The notes: generated by a model not told the origin, from the sequence alone. 64,000 bases of DNA from Marinilabiliaceae bacterium (GCA_016933045.1 JAFGBR010000054.1:1-64000); one strand, 5' to 3'; positions 49,885 through 59,998 are shown, counted from the first letter of the stretch. Numbers and translations are program-made.

Positions 49885-51102
49885 CTATCTATTTGCCAAT
49901 TCTTCAACTATTATTTTTGTATCTTCTGCAATTACTAACTCTTCATTTGTAGGCACCACCATAACTTTAACATGGCTACTAGGTTTACTAATCACCTTTT
50001 CCTTACCTCTTAATCCTTTATTTATTTCAGTATCAATATCAATACCAAGATATTCCATGTTTTTACATACACCGGCTCGTGTGTCATCGCCATTTTCTCC
50101 AATACCTCCTGTAAAAATCAAAATATCAACACCTCCCATAGCAGCAACATAAGATCCGATATACTTTTTTATTCTATAATCGTACATTTCAAGCCCCAAC
50201 TTGGCCATCTGATTTCCTTCGGCAGCAGCACTTTCTATCTCTCTCATATCTGAAGATATTCCGGTTACTCCCAACATTCCACTATGTTTATTAAACAACA
50301 CACTGGCCGATCGGGTACCAATTACCTCTTTGTCCATAATAAAAGTTACAGCTCCTAAATCTAAATCACCAGCTCGCGTACCCATTATTAAGCCTTCCAA
50401 CGGTGTAAATCCCATTGATGTATCAACAGATTTTCCGTTTTTTATTGCTGCTATTGAAGCTCCATTGCCCAAATGACATGATATTATTTTTACACTACTA
50501 TAATCAATACCTAAAATATCACACGCACGCTTTGAAACATAACGATGACTTGTTCCATGAAAACCATATCGTCTAATTCCATATTTCTTATACAACGCAT
50601 AAGGAATTGCATACATATAAGCTTCTTTTGGCATTGTTTGATGAAATGCAGTATCAAAAACTCCTACCTGGGGTACATTTGGCAATAATTGCTTCACTGC
50701 ATTTATTCCTTTCAAATTTGGAGGATTATGCAACGGAGCTAGCTCTATACACTCTTCCATTTTTTTTATTACCTCATCGGTAATAAAAACACTAGAATTA
50801 AATGTTTCACCACCATGTACCACACGATGACCTACTGCATCTATCTCATTCAAATCGGTAATGCATCCGTGATTTTTACTTAACAATACCCCAACTATAT
50901 AATCAATTCCAGTTTGATGATCTAAGATCTCTCCTTCGAGCAATACCTTTTCTCCGTTCTCTTTTTCATGTTTTAAGAAAGAACCTTTCAAACCAATTTT
51001 TTCAACGCCTCCTTTTCCTAAAACAGACCAGACTGAGTTCTCCTCATTATACATCTGATATTTTATGGATGAACTTCCACAGTTTAAAACCAAAATTTTC
51101 AT
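49885..51102 (-). CDS. ackA: Acetate kinase
   Basis: This 405-aa kinase makes ATP from acetyl phosphate. The ATG at 51102 gives MKILVLNCGSSSIKYQ, the standard N-terminus; a longer frame to 51123 adds seven residues with no conservation. Motifs: GHRVVHGG, VFDTAFHQTMP, RRYGFHGTSHRYVS, SCHLGNGASIAAI, FTPLEGLIMGTRAGDLD, and FTGGIGENG. It sits between ptb and a dehydrogenase gene rather than directly next to pta, which lies one gene further upstream. Confidence 0.96.
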   Translation of the reverse strand: MKILVLNCGSSSIKYQMYNEENSVWSVLGKGGVEKIGLKGSFLKHEKENGEKVLLEGEILDHQTGIDYIVGVLLSKNHGCITDLNEIDAVGHRVVHGGETFNSSVFITDEVIKKMEECIELAPLHNPPNLKGINAVKQLLPNVPQVGVFDTAFHQTMPKEAYMYAIPYALYKKYGIRRYGFHGTSHRYVSKRACDILGIDYSSVKIISCHLGNGASIAAIKNGKSVDTSMGFTPLEGLIMGTRAGDLDLGAVTFIMDKEVIGTRSASVLFNKHSGMLGVTGISSDMREIESAAAEGNQMAKLGLEMYDYRIKKYIGSYVAAMGGVDILIFTGGIGENGDDTRAGVCKNMEYLGIDIDTEINKGLRGKEKVISKPSSHVKVMVVPTNEELVIAEDTKIIVEELANR

Positions 51103-51197
51103 TCGTAAATATTTTTTTATCATTTACTTCATACCCGAAGCATAATAAATGATGATTTTTTATTATTTGTTAAGGTGCCCTTTAACAATTTATTTTT

Positions 51198-52178
51198 TTA
51201 AAACTTTATCAACAGGTCATCATTCGGCACTACTCTTCCCTCTAAATCATAATGATAAAAACCTTCTCCACTTTCAACACCAAATCTTTTAGCCCTAACT
51301 AAACGACGAATTACAGGTGAAACTTTATATTTTGAATCTCCAAATTCTTCATATAAATTCTCCATCCACTTTATCACTTTACTCATTCCTATTATGTCGG
51401 CTGTACGAAAGGGACCAAATCTCATTCCCAAACCTATCTCCATTGTTTTATCAATATCGGCCATTTTTGCAACTCCTTCCATTAATGTTGCACAAGCTTC
51501 ATTCAACAAAACAACAAATAATCTAACACTTATTAAGCCTGCCGACTCAGCTACAGGAATCACATCTCTGTTAATCAACTTAACAAACGTACATACACGA
51601 CTATAAACATCATCTGACGTATAAAAACCCCTAACAACCTCAATTATACGCGCTTCAGACGAGGTAACAAAGAAATGTAAACTAACACATCGATCTCTGT
51701 GTTCAAGTTCGGCAGCCAATTCACTAATTACAATATGTGTTGCATTTGTTGCAATAATTGCATCTCTGGCCACCACCGATTCTACTTTTCTAAATATCTC
51801 TTTTCTAAGATTTATATTTCTTTCACCAGTAATCTCATCAGCACGAATCGCTTCTATAACAAAGTCACACTCTGCTAAATCATCATAATCCAAAGTTCCT
51901 TTTATACGTGCCATTATTGCACGTTTTTCACCCAAAGTAAGACCCCAATTTTCAATAATTGTATCTAGTCCTTTAGATATTCCTACCTGAGATCCTTCAA
52001 TTTTTTCATCACTCAATTCAATAAAAACAACTTCCATACCATGCATACTGGCAACGGTTGCTATCGTCTGTCCTTCCTTACCGCATCCAATAATCCCTAT
52101 TTTTGAAAATAACGTTTTTACACGCTGTTTTTTACTAAGAGCGTACGCTTCAATAGGTTCAACTAAAATTTCAGCCAT
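51198..52178 (-). CDS. Divergent 3-hydroxyacyl-CoA dehydrogenase-family protein
   Basis: This 326-aa relative of 3-hydroxybutyryl-CoA dehydrogenase has a 25-residue N-terminal extension, then the NAD-binding IGIIGCGKEGQTIA (27-40) and a full C-terminal dimerisation domain ending in RLVRAKRFGVESGEGFYHYD. Catalytic His168 (SLHFF) and Glu180 (RIIEVV) are kept. The segment normally PGFVVNR reads AGLISVR, so the catalytic Asn is Val218; HFFNP reads HFFVT; and the NTSSL loop reads NATHI (145-149). The enzyme may have altered activity or substrate. Its place between pta and ackA-ptb-buk points to acyl-CoA metabolism, such as crotonyl/butyryl-CoA formation or an amino-acid fermentation branch. Confidence 0.8.
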   Translation of the reverse strand: MAEILVEPIEAYALSKKQRVKTLFSKIGIIGCGKEGQTIATVASMHGMEVVFIELSDEKIEGSQVGISKGLDTIIENWGLTLGEKRAIMARIKGTLDYDDLAECDFVIEAIRADEITGERNINLRKEIFRKVESVVARDAIIATNATHIVISELAAELEHRDRCVSLHFFVTSSEARIIEVVRGFYTSDDVYSRVCTFVKLINRDVIPVAESAGLISVRLFVVLLNEACATLMEGVAKMADIDKTMEIGLGMRFGPFRTADIIGMSKVIKWMENLYEEFGDSKYKVSPVIRRLVRAKRFGVESGEGFYHYDLEGRVVPNDDLLIKF

Positions 52179-52319
52179 TTAATATTTTTATTTAATTAAT
52201 ATATACTGTAATGTTTTTAATATTCAAATTATTATTTCACCATATTTACTTATTATATATCTTTTTGTTACACTCAAATCGGTTTTTAACAATAAAACAA
52301 ACAGCAATAATTACATTTA

Positions 52320-53321
52320 TTATTTTTTTGCAGCCTGCATTGCAGTAATTGCTACTAAACTAACAATATCAGATACCGAACAACCTCTCGACAAATCATT
52401 AATTGGAGCTGCCATTCCTTGTAAAATTGGGCCAATAGCCTCGGCTCCAGCTAATCGCTGAACCAATTTATATGCAATATTACCTGTTTCAAGAGTTGGA
52501 AATACCAATACATTAGCATTACCCGCAATATCACTTCCCGGAGCCTTCTTTTGTCCAATTGCAGGTACAATAGCTGCATCTGATTGCAATTCTCCATCTA
52601 TTTTTAAATCGGGAGCCATTTCTTTTGCTAATTTTGTTGCTTCTACTACCTTATCAACCATTTCATGTTTAGCACTTCCTTTTGTACTAAAACTTAACAT
52701 TGCAATTTTTGGTTCAAAACCAGCTATTGATTGGGTTGTTCTACCTGTAGCAACAGCAATTTCTGCCAGTTCTTCGGCAGTAGGGTTTGGATGCACTGCA
52801 CAATCTGCAAATACCATCATTCCATTTTCACCGAAACTATGATCTTTTAAAATCATTATAAAAGCACCGGAAACAACACTAATTCCCGGCATTGTTTTAA
52901 CTATTTGGAATGCAGGCCTCAACACATCTCCGGTTGCATTATCAGCTCCAGCAACTTCACCATCAGCATCACCATTTTTTATCATCAATACCGAAAGGTA
53001 TAAAGGATCTTTCACCAATTCCATTGCTTTCTCCTTAGTCATCCCCTTTTTTTTACGAATCTCAACCATCAAATCAGCATAGAGCTCCATCTTTTCATGG
53101 TTTTCAGGATCAACTATTATAGCTTTATTCAAATTTGTTAAAGAAAACTCTTTTGCTTTAGAAGTAATCATTTCCGGGTTCCCAAGAAGTATAATATCAC
53201 AAAAATCCTCTTGTAATATAATATCAGCAGCTTTTATTGTTCTATCTTCATATCCTTCGGGAAGAACAATACGTTGTTTTTTTTCTTTAGCCTTTGCCTT
53301 TAATTGCGCAATAAAATCCAT
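52320..53321 (-). CDS. pta: Phosphate acetyltransferase
   Basis: This 333-aa short-form Pta converts acetyl-CoA and phosphate to acetyl phosphate. Motifs include [67 protein letters not shown]-like [35 protein letters not shown], and [19 protein letters not shown]. It lacks the N-terminal DRTGG regulatory domain of the long form. First gene of the pta-dehydrogenase-ackA-ptb-buk run. Confidence 0.95.
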   Translation of the reverse strand: MDFIAQLKAKAKEKKQRIVLPEGYEDRTIKAADIILQEDFCDIILLGNPEMITSKAKEFSLTNLNKAIIVDPENHEKMELYADLMVEIRKKKGMTKEKAMELVKDPLYLSVLMIKNGDADGEVAGADNATGDVLRPAFQIVKTMPGISVVSGAFIMILKDHSFGENGMMVFADCAVHPNPTAEELAEIAVATGRTTQSIAGFEPKIAMLSFSTKGSAKHEMVDKVVEATKLAKEMAPDLKIDGELQSDAAIVPAIGQKKAPGSDIAGNANVLVFPTLETGNIAYKLVQRLAGAEAIGPILQGMAAPINDLSRGCSVSDIVSLVAITAMQAAKK

Positions 53322-53615
53322 ATTAATGACAGTTTTATAAGTTTATATTTTATTTTTTTAATATTCAATACTATAGGCCAAATACCAATCTCAATTAATA
53401 AATGAAAAAACATGAAAATGAATTAAAAAACATACTCTGATAAGTTATTTTTTGCACAAAAAACCCAAAACGAATGAAACATTTACAACCAAAAAATTCC
53501 ATCAATACAGGCCATACATTTGATAATTAAACATTTAAAAGAAAAAAAAGAAGCATTTTATGGGGTAAAATATCTTTATGCAAAGAAAGAAAAGAATTAT
53601 TAATATTGGAAGTAT

Positions 53616-53635
53616 TTGCAATGTATACTTTGCAA
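53616..53635. promoter_or_regulatory. 20-bp palindrome upstream of pta, possible operator
   Basis: TTGCAATGTATACTTTGCAA is symmetric about GTATAC except for one T-T pair flanking the centre. It lies 295 bases before the pta start in a 496-base gene-free stretch that otherwise shows only A+T-rich sequence. The half-site TTGCAA does not match the Rex consensus I know. It could be a dimeric regulator site for the fermentation genes. Confidence 0.35.
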
Positions 53636-53817
53636 TAATATACTATTTTTAGCGTTTTTAAATAACAGTTGATCTATTTTAGATTTTTTTGCAAAATTTG
53701 CACTAAAAACAATTTTATAACAATTACTATTTTACAATAAAATTAAATACACTATTTACAAATATAAACATACCCCTTTAAACAAAGAGCTTATATATAA
53801 TTATTTAATAAAATGTA

Positions 53818-54087
53818 TTATTTCCTGTTTTTATTTCGCTGTTTTTCAATCTGGTTTAATACCTTGCGAATACTATCTAATCCCTCATCATTTTTTTGAG
53901 AAACTTTACTCTTTAATTTATCATCAGGAGAACTAACACCCGATCTAATTTCAAAATTTCCTCCTGGATATATTCGAGGTTCATGATAATCCTCCACTTG
54001 CTCAAACTCAACAAACCCTAAATAAGTCAATAGTTCGTAGAAAAACTGAACTTTATCTTCCTGCACTTTTATTCTAAAACTCTTCAT
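53818..54087 (-). CDS. Small charged protein of unknown function
   Basis: This 89-aa cytosolic protein is not assigned. Residues 1-40 (MKSFRIKVQEDKVQFFYELL onward) look like a short strand-helix unit as found in small Bacteroidota antitoxins or regulators; the rest is charged and probably disordered (KLKSKVSQKNDEG), ending in a basic helix. No toxin-like partner sits next to it. An exact -7 box lies 23 bases upstream, so it is probably a real gene. Confidence 0.6.
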   Translation of the reverse strand: MKSFRIKVQEDKVQFFYELLTYLGFVEFEQVEDYHEPRIYPGGNFEIRSGVSSPDDKLKSKVSQKNDEGLDSIRKVLNQIEKQRNKNRK

Positions 54088-54109
54088 GGCTAAAAATTTA
54101 TTTTTAAAA

Positions 54110-54117
54110 CAAACATA
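54110..54117 (-). promoter_or_regulatory. -7 box for the small unknown gene
   Basis: On the minus strand TATGTTTG matches TAnnTTTG exactly, 23 bases before the start codon, which would give a short leader. A TTTG lies further upstream but at about 25 rather than 19-21 bases. Confidence 0.4.
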
Positions 54118-54262
54118 AAAAAACCCAATACTATTATTTTGTCAAACGCCCCATTCGTTAAAACACTAATACATTGATTTATAAATAAACACATTTAAAA
54201 TATTCTAATAAATTTAATATGATTTTTTATTAAATAAAAAAACTATTAAGCAATTAACATAG

Positions 54263-55027
54263 TTAAATAATCTTAAATTGATCAGCATCAAGATAAGCAG
54301 GGAAATTAAGTCGGTAATTAATAAGTTCGTGAATTTCGATATTGCAATTAATAAGTGTTTCCGAAGGTGATTGCAGACAAACAATTGACTCTCCATTATA
54401 ATTGAGCACTTTGCTACCACCTGCATAAAAACCATTTTTATCTCTTCCGATTCGGTTTACTCCAATTGTATAACACTGGTTTTCAACAGCTCGTGCAGAC
54501 AATAACAGATCCCATGCTTTTTGTCGCGAAGCAGGCCAGTTTGCGACATATATCAATAAATCATAATTATTTTGATTTCGACTCCAAACCGGGAAACGCA
54601 AATCATAACATATTAATGGTTTTATACGAAACCCTAAATAATCAATAATAATATTTACATCACCTTGCGTGTAAAAGTCATCCTCATGTCCCATTCGAAA
54701 AAGATGCCTCTTATTATAATAAACAATACTTCCATCAGGTTTAATAAAAATCAACCGATTATAATACATATCATTTTCTTGTACCACAATACTACCGGTT
54801 ACTGCCAAATTATTTTTTTCAGCAAAATGCTTCATCCATAATACAGTTTTTCCGTTCATTGTTTCGGCAACAACCGATGGATTCATTGTAAAACCACTTT
54901 GAAACATTTCGGGCAAAATAAGCAAATCAATATCATGCAGCCTATCTTCGGTCAATAACTCAATTTTATTTAAGTTAGCATCGATATTATGCCAAATAAT
55001 ATCATATTGTAAACATCCTACCTTCAT
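54263..55027 (-). CDS. Nitrilase-family omega-amidase (YafV/Nit2-like)
   Basis: This 254-aa carbon-nitrogen hydrolase carries the Glu-Lys-Cys triad: Glu in LILPEMFQSGF, Lys in VYYNKRHLF, Cys in LICYDLRFPVW. YNRLIFIKPDGSIVYYNKRHLF is close to YafV, a 2-oxoglutaramate amidase in methionine salvage and metabolite repair. Length is typical and no signal peptide is seen. The adjacent small gene is on the same strand but 175 bases apart. Confidence 0.9.
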   Translation of the reverse strand: MKVGCLQYDIIWHNIDANLNKIELLTEDRLHDIDLLILPEMFQSGFTMNPSVVAETMNGKTVLWMKHFAEKNNLAVTGSIVVQENDMYYNRLIFIKPDGSIVYYNKRHLFRMGHEDDFYTQGDVNIIIDYLGFRIKPLICYDLRFPVWSRNQNNYDLLIYVANWPASRQKAWDLLLSARAVENQCYTIGVNRIGRDKNGFYAGGSKVLNYNGESIVCLQSPSETLINCNIEIHELINYRLNFPAYLDADQFKII

Positions 55028-55192
55028 AAGTCAATTATTTAATTATAAAAGAAATATCAATGTTATTAAAATGAAAAACAAATTTTCATACACCTGAAAA
55101 TAATATAAAAAATAGCGTTATATTCAATAAATACAACCAAAGTATCAATTTTAGTTATTAAACAAACATCCACCCGAAGCAGACAAATACAG

Positions 55193-56083
55193 ATGAAAAG
55201 AATTTTATCATTAAAAGTTTTTGATTATTTTTTAACAATTTTTGGAGCATTTGTTCTTGCAGCAGGATTTGTTTTATTTATAAATCCTTATAAAATAGTT
55301 CCGGGAGGTGTATTTGGAGTAGGAATTGTTGTACATTATTTAATACCACAAATGCCCGTTGGATCATTTGGTCTTATATTAAACATTCCCTTAACACTAC
55401 TTGGCTTTAAAATATTAGGCCCGCGGTTTGGTATAAAAACCATATTAGGGCTGATATTATCATCGGTATTTATGGATATATTAACCATTTTAATTGGCGA
55501 AAATGATCCTTTAAAAATAAGTGATGATTTGCTTTTATCAAGCATTTACGGAGGTATTATTATTGGAGTTGGTTTAGGAATGATTTTTAAAGCAAAAGCA
55601 ACCTCGGGAGGATCTGACATAATAGCCATGATATTTAATAAATACTCAAAATACTCAGTTGGTCAGTTGCTTATTGTTATCGATTCTATTATTGTTTTAT
55701 TTGGATTAATTGTATTTAAAGATTGGAAAATACCCCTTTATTCATGGATCGTAATTTTTGTGTCGGGAAAGGTTATTGACTTGCTTTTACAGGGAATAAG
55801 TTACGATAAGGCAATAATAATAATATCGGAAAAATATGATGATATTCGTTCAATTATTATTGAAAAACTTGACAGGGGTGGAACCTATTTCGAAGGTGAA
55901 GGAATGTATAGCGGAGAAGCAAAAAAAGTTATTTTTACTGTAATTACCCGACGAGAATTATCTGAACTGGAAAGTAAAATATACTGCATTGACCCAAAAG
56001 CATTTCTTACAGTTATTAACACTAGTGAAATATTAGGTGAAGGCTTTAAATCGTTAAACGAAAAAATTGATCAAAAAAAATAA
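55193..56083 (+). CDS. YitT-family membrane protein
   Basis: This 296-aa inner-membrane protein has five to six hydrophobic helices in residues 8-210 (LTIFGAFVLAAGFVLFI, GSFGLILNIPLTLLGF, LLLSSIYGGIIIGVGLGMIF, ATSGGSDIIAMIF) and a cytosolic DUF2179 domain at the C-terminus (KVIFTVITRRELSELE). The transport substrate of the family is unknown. The BamA-like gene starts 52 bases downstream on the same strand and may be co-transcribed. Confidence 0.92.
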   Translation: MKRILSLKVFDYFLTIFGAFVLAAGFVLFINPYKIVPGGVFGVGIVVHYLIPQMPVGSFGLILNIPLTLLGFKILGPRFGIKTILGLILSSVFMDILTILIGENDPLKISDDLLLSSIYGGIIIGVGLGMIFKAKATSGGSDIIAMIFNKYSKYSVGQLLIVIDSIIVLFGLIVFKDWKIPLYSWIVIFVSGKVIDLLLQGISYDKAIIIISEKYDDIRSIIIEKLDRGGTYFEGEGMYSGEAKKVIFTVITRRELSELESKIYCIDPKAFLTVINTSEILGEGFKSLNEKIDQKK

Positions 56084-56135
56084 CCATTTAATAAAGTTTA
56101 ACCACTAGTAAGCTAAATAGTTTCACAAACTTAAA

Positions 56136-57476
56136 ATGAAAATAGTAAATAAAATATTGTTAATAATTGCATTTTATATTACGTTAATATGCAATAGCAA
56201 TGCTTCGGAAAACGACTCAATTTTTCAAAAGAAAGATCGGACTATTGGAATATTACCAGCCATAGCATTCGATTCCGACCTTGGATTTCAATATGGAATA
56301 CTGTCAAATTTATACTGGTTTGGAAAACCATCGACATATCCAACTTATCAAAACTCACTTTACCTTGAAGCCTCTAAATATACAGCCGGTTCATTACTAC
56401 TTAGAACCTATTTCGATTCGAAGAAAATAATAACCAATATCAGAACTATTTTCGACATAACCTTTTTCAGAGATCAAATGATGGATTTTTACGGGTTTAA
56501 TGGCTCACAAAGCTTTTATAACAAACACATAGAAAAAGATTTTCAAGATGGTGAATATATATCAAAAGCATTTTATAAACATCACAGAGATTTATTTAGA
56601 ATAATGGCTAATTTCAAAGGATCTGTTTTTAATAAAGACAATAAATTGCAGTGGATAGGTGGCATCACTTTTTTTAATTTCAACATTCATCCGGTTGATA
56701 CCTCAAAAATAGATATTAAAGCAAATACAACGCTTACCGATATAACTAATTTATACGATAAATACATTAACTGGGGCATTATTAATAAAAACGAAAAAAA
56801 CGGTGGAAATAGTATTTACCTGAAAGCAGGTTTATCAATCGATACTCGAAATTTCGAAAGCAATCCTTCAAAAGGAATTTTTAGTGAACTATTTATTAGT
56901 GCTACACCTGCATTCTTTTCTGACCATGATCAATCATATACACGCTTAACAGCCGTTCATAGGCAATATTTCACATTAGCAAAAAACAAAAGTATAATAG
57001 CATACCGAGTTCTATATCAGGGAAAAATAGCCGGCAAAGTGCCTTATTATCTTCTTCCTCACATTGTTTCTTCATCATTAGGAAGTGCCACAAACCAAGG
57101 ACTGGGAGGTGCAAAATCACTTAGAGGAATAAAAAGAAACAGAGTTGTTGGTGATGGTATCATTTTAAGCAATATTGAACTTCGTCAAACAATTGTAAGA
57201 TTCAACACATATAAACAAGACATCTATATTGCGACTAACATTTTTACAGATATGGGAATGGTTGTTCAGCCATATAATATTGATTTAAAAAACATTACAC
57301 AACAAGATAAGGAATTATATTTTAATAATAATAAAGATGAATTACATACTACATTAGGTATAGGCATTAAAGTAGTACTAAACGAAAACTTTATTGTATC
57401 GCTAGATTATGGCAAGGCATTAAACAAACAAGATGGAGATTCAGGAACATATATTTCATTAAACTATCTATTTTAA
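56136..57476 (+). CDS. BamA/Omp85-like outer-membrane barrel protein
   Basis: This 446-aa protein has a signal peptide (about 1-24). The whole length looks like an Omp85-type barrel without POTRA domains: repeated amphipathic strands, GILPAIAFDSDLGFQYGILSNLYW near the start, and near the end LGGAKSLRGIKRNRVVGDG, the conserved RG-containing L6 motif of the superfamily. The final residues TYISLNYLF end in Phe as barrels do. It could be a small-substrate translocase; function is inferred from family only. Confidence 0.82.
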   Translation: MKIVNKILLIIAFYITLICNSNASENDSIFQKKDRTIGILPAIAFDSDLGFQYGILSNLYWFGKPSTYPTYQNSLYLEASKYTAGSLLLRTYFDSKKIITNIRTIFDITFFRDQMMDFYGFNGSQSFYNKHIEKDFQDGEYISKAFYKHHRDLFRIMANFKGSVFNKDNKLQWIGGITFFNFNIHPVDTSKIDIKANTTLTDITNLYDKYINWGIINKNEKNGGNSIYLKAGLSIDTRNFESNPSKGIFSELFISATPAFFSDHDQSYTRLTAVHRQYFTLAKNKSIIAYRVLYQGKIAGKVPYYLLPHIVSSSLGSATNQGLGGAKSLRGIKRNRVVGDGIILSNIELRQTIVRFNTYKQDIYIATNIFTDMGMVVQPYNIDLKNITQQDKELYFNNNKDELHTTLGIGIKVVLNENFIVSLDYGKALNKQDGDSGTYISLNYLF

Positions 57477-57507
57477 AAAATAAAAACATAATATAATGAT
57501 AATATAT

Positions 57508-58932
57508 TTAGTAATTGCAGATAATATTAGAGACAAACGATTCAACAGATTTCTTTTGTTCAGTAAACTGCATTGAAGAATGATTAATAATTATTGCAAA
57601 TGCATATTCATTTCCATTATGAGTTTCAACAAAACCAGCATATCCCAATACACCATTCATACTGCCACTTTTACCATATACTTTATTAGGATATTGTTTC
57701 CACATATTTTTTAACGTACCCGATGTACCTCCAATTGCCATTAAAGTTTTATATTCTTGTTTATTTATAACGGACAATGCATAACATAGAATTGTAGTTA
57801 AGTCATTTGCAGATAACCTATTAAAAGGTGACAAACCACTACCGTCAACAATTTCAACATCTAACCCGGCATTAATATTCCAAAAATACATCTGTTGTTC
57901 AGCGGCGCAATCCCAATCGCCAAAGCCACCTTTTGCTTTATCTAATTGTAAAAAAATATGATCGGCAAATAGATTATTACTTTTTTCAATTATAATTTTT
58001 ACTATCTCTTTTAATTCAGGCGATTCGTAAGTTATAAGCAATTCACCTTTACTACAATAATCATCATCATTTAAAACCTTAACACAACCACGCACAAAAA
58101 CTCCCCTTCGCAGAAGAAAATGCTTAAGTTCTTCACCCATAGTTAAAGCCGGATTTGGATTTGCACCCTTAATAACAAAACTCTGCCTATTTTGTGGAAT
58201 AGTTCCACGTACAATCCACTTTTTTAATTCGGGAACTCCAAAAATATAAGCATTATCAATATTATTATTAGCGGATAAAACCTGACAATCAAAAATTATA
58301 TTATCCAAAGTCGGATCAATATTTATAACATCACATCTGCCTCCAATAACTTCTGAAGATTTTAATGTTAAATTAAACGAATTATCTTTATAGGTCAATC
58401 CATGAGGAATTGCTCCATAATAATTTGCCACATCTTCCCACACCCTTTTAGAAGGAATATATTGAGATTTAAAATAATTATCGATAAGTATAATATCTCC
58501 ATTAATAACCTCGACTCCTTTTTCCTTAAGCGAATATAAAATACATTCAAAAAAACTCTCTCCTGATTTTTCCTCAAAAAAAGATGATGATAATGTGGGG
58601 TCACCACCTCCTTCTATAATAATATCACCATCAACAGTAAATTTTTGAATAGTGCCGTTAAACAACACATGTGTTTGAAACTTATACTGATTGCCTAAGT
58701 TAATTAATGCAGAAGTGGCAGTTGCCAACTTCATTAACGATGCTGGAATATGACGAACTTTTGGTTGATATGAACACAATACCTGTGAGTTATTCAAATT
58801 AACTACGTTAATACCCACAGATGCTTCATCGCCAACACATTTAACAAACTCATCACACATCCTACTAACATCCTGAGAGCTAGAAGAACAGAATGATATA
58901 AATACAAAAAAGACAATAACAAAAAACTTCAT
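57508..58932 (-). CDS. dacB: D-alanyl-D-alanine carboxypeptidase/endopeptidase (PBP4, S13)
   Basis: This 474-aa periplasmic peptidoglycan enzyme uses the ATG at 58932, which gives a signal peptide (FFVIVFFVFISFC) and lies 4 bases after the previous stop; an upstream GTG at 58947 overlaps that gene. Active-site motifs are SLMK (65-68), SNN in IIEKSNNLFADH, and KSG in VYGKSGSMNGV, the usual KTG triad with Ser. GDIIIEGGGDPTLSS and SGLSPFNRLS are family signatures. It may cut D-Ala or cross-bridges. The upstream lipoprotein is in the same operon. Confidence 0.93.
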   Translation of the reverse strand: MKFFVIVFFVFISFCSSSSQDVSRMCDEFVKCVGDEASVGINVVNLNNSQVLCSYQPKVRHIPASLMKLATATSALINLGNQYKFQTHVLFNGTIQKFTVDGDIIIEGGGDPTLSSSFFEEKSGESFFECILYSLKEKGVEVINGDIILIDNYFKSQYIPSKRVWEDVANYYGAIPHGLTYKDNSFNLTLKSSEVIGGRCDVINIDPTLDNIIFDCQVLSANNNIDNAYIFGVPELKKWIVRGTIPQNRQSFVIKGANPNPALTMGEELKHFLLRRGVFVRGCVKVLNDDDYCSKGELLITYESPELKEIVKIIIEKSNNLFADHIFLQLDKAKGGFGDWDCAAEQQMYFWNINAGLDVEIVDGSGLSPFNRLSANDLTTILCYALSVINKQEYKTLMAIGGTSGTLKNMWKQYPNKVYGKSGSMNGVLGYAGFVETHNGNEYAFAIIINHSSMQFTEQKKSVESFVSNIICNY

Positions 58933-58936
58933 AATG

Positions 58937-59986
58937 TTAGTTTCCACCTAGCTGCCAAAATAATTTTTCGTTATCCAAAAACCTTTTAACTAAATCGTCA
59001 TAATAGGCATTCGCCATAATAACTAAATCGCTATTTTTATTTAAATCTTTACTAATTGAATAGCTTTCGAAAGCCCATTTACCAGCCGATTCGATATCGT
59101 TTTGTATTTCTTTAGCCAATGCAATATTATAAGCAGCTCTGGCTTTTTTTAAACCTTTACTTTTTTCGTAAATATAATACCATACCTTTTCTGCTTTTAC
59201 CCAATCTCCTTTTAGCACATAGTTTTTAGCAATATTAAATTCCCCATTATCACTTGAAAAATACAACCTATCGATCGATTGCCAAAAAGGAGTCGTTCTG
59301 TCGGCATAATAATACCCCAAACGTCCCGCAAAGTCGCCCAACGCATTAAATATTAAAGGAATACCATTTACCGGATAAACTAATGAATCAGAATACGACT
59401 TCCAGCTCAAAATATCACTTTGCTTAAATCTATCAATAATAGTATCGGCAGTTAAATCTAAAATTTCCCATGATGTATTTCCACTAATTATTTGTTCAAC
59501 TTCAAATAAATAAACCGAATAACTACTCACATATTCATAATTAAGCTCAGTTTTAAAACTAATTCCATTCATCAAAATCAAAGCATCGGCATTATACTTT
59601 TTTTTCAATTCACTTAAATAGGTATCACTTAACCGCTTTTTCATAAACGATGTAGAATCTTTTAACGATTTAACATCGACATATACTGTATCGAAAAATT
59701 TTCGCTGCCTTAATTCTTTTGCAGCCTCTTTAACTGCAAAAGAAGATAATGTATCTACAAAACCACTTACCAATTGAGAAGCTTGAAAATCGGGTGTTTT
59801 AAGAAAAACGTTTAACGAATCAGAAGATGAAATTGAGTTATCAACTAAAACTACAGATTTAATCAATGGAGAAATTGTCACTTCGGCAGGACACAAAACA
59901 TCAACATGATATGTTGATAAAGTCATACACGAACTGAATAAAAATAATAATACAATTAATAAAAAAAATTTCATCTTCATCCACAT
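58937..59986 (-). CDS. DUF6340-type lipoprotein with TPR-like C-terminus
   Basis: This 349-aa lipoprotein has the lipobox LFSSC near residue 19. In-frame ATGs at 59986, 59980 and 59974 are all plausible starts. The body from ADALILMNGISFKTELNYEY to GDFAGRLGYYYADRTTPFW is typical of the Bacteroidota DUF6340 family, whose function is unknown. The C-terminal 110 residues (LKGDWVKAEKVWYYIYEKS, AAYNIALAKEIQNDIESAGKWA) are helical and TPR-like. It lies between the ADH and dacB with gaps of 12 and 4 bases. Confidence 0.78.
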   Translation of the reverse strand: MWMKMKFFLLIVLLFLFSSCMTLSTYHVDVLCPAEVTISPLIKSVVLVDNSISSSDSLNVFLKTPDFQASQLVSGFVDTLSSFAVKEAAKELRQRKFFDTVYVDVKSLKDSTSFMKKRLSDTYLSELKKKYNADALILMNGISFKTELNYEYVSSYSVYLFEVEQIISGNTSWEILDLTADTIIDRFKQSDILSWKSYSDSLVYPVNGIPLIFNALGDFAGRLGYYYADRTTPFWQSIDRLYFSSDNGEFNIAKNYVLKGDWVKAEKVWYYIYEKSKGLKKARAAYNIALAKEIQNDIESAGKWAFESYSISKDLNKNSDLVIMANAYYDDLVKRFLDNEKLFWQLGGN

Positions 59987-59998
59987 CTGGTTTATTAT

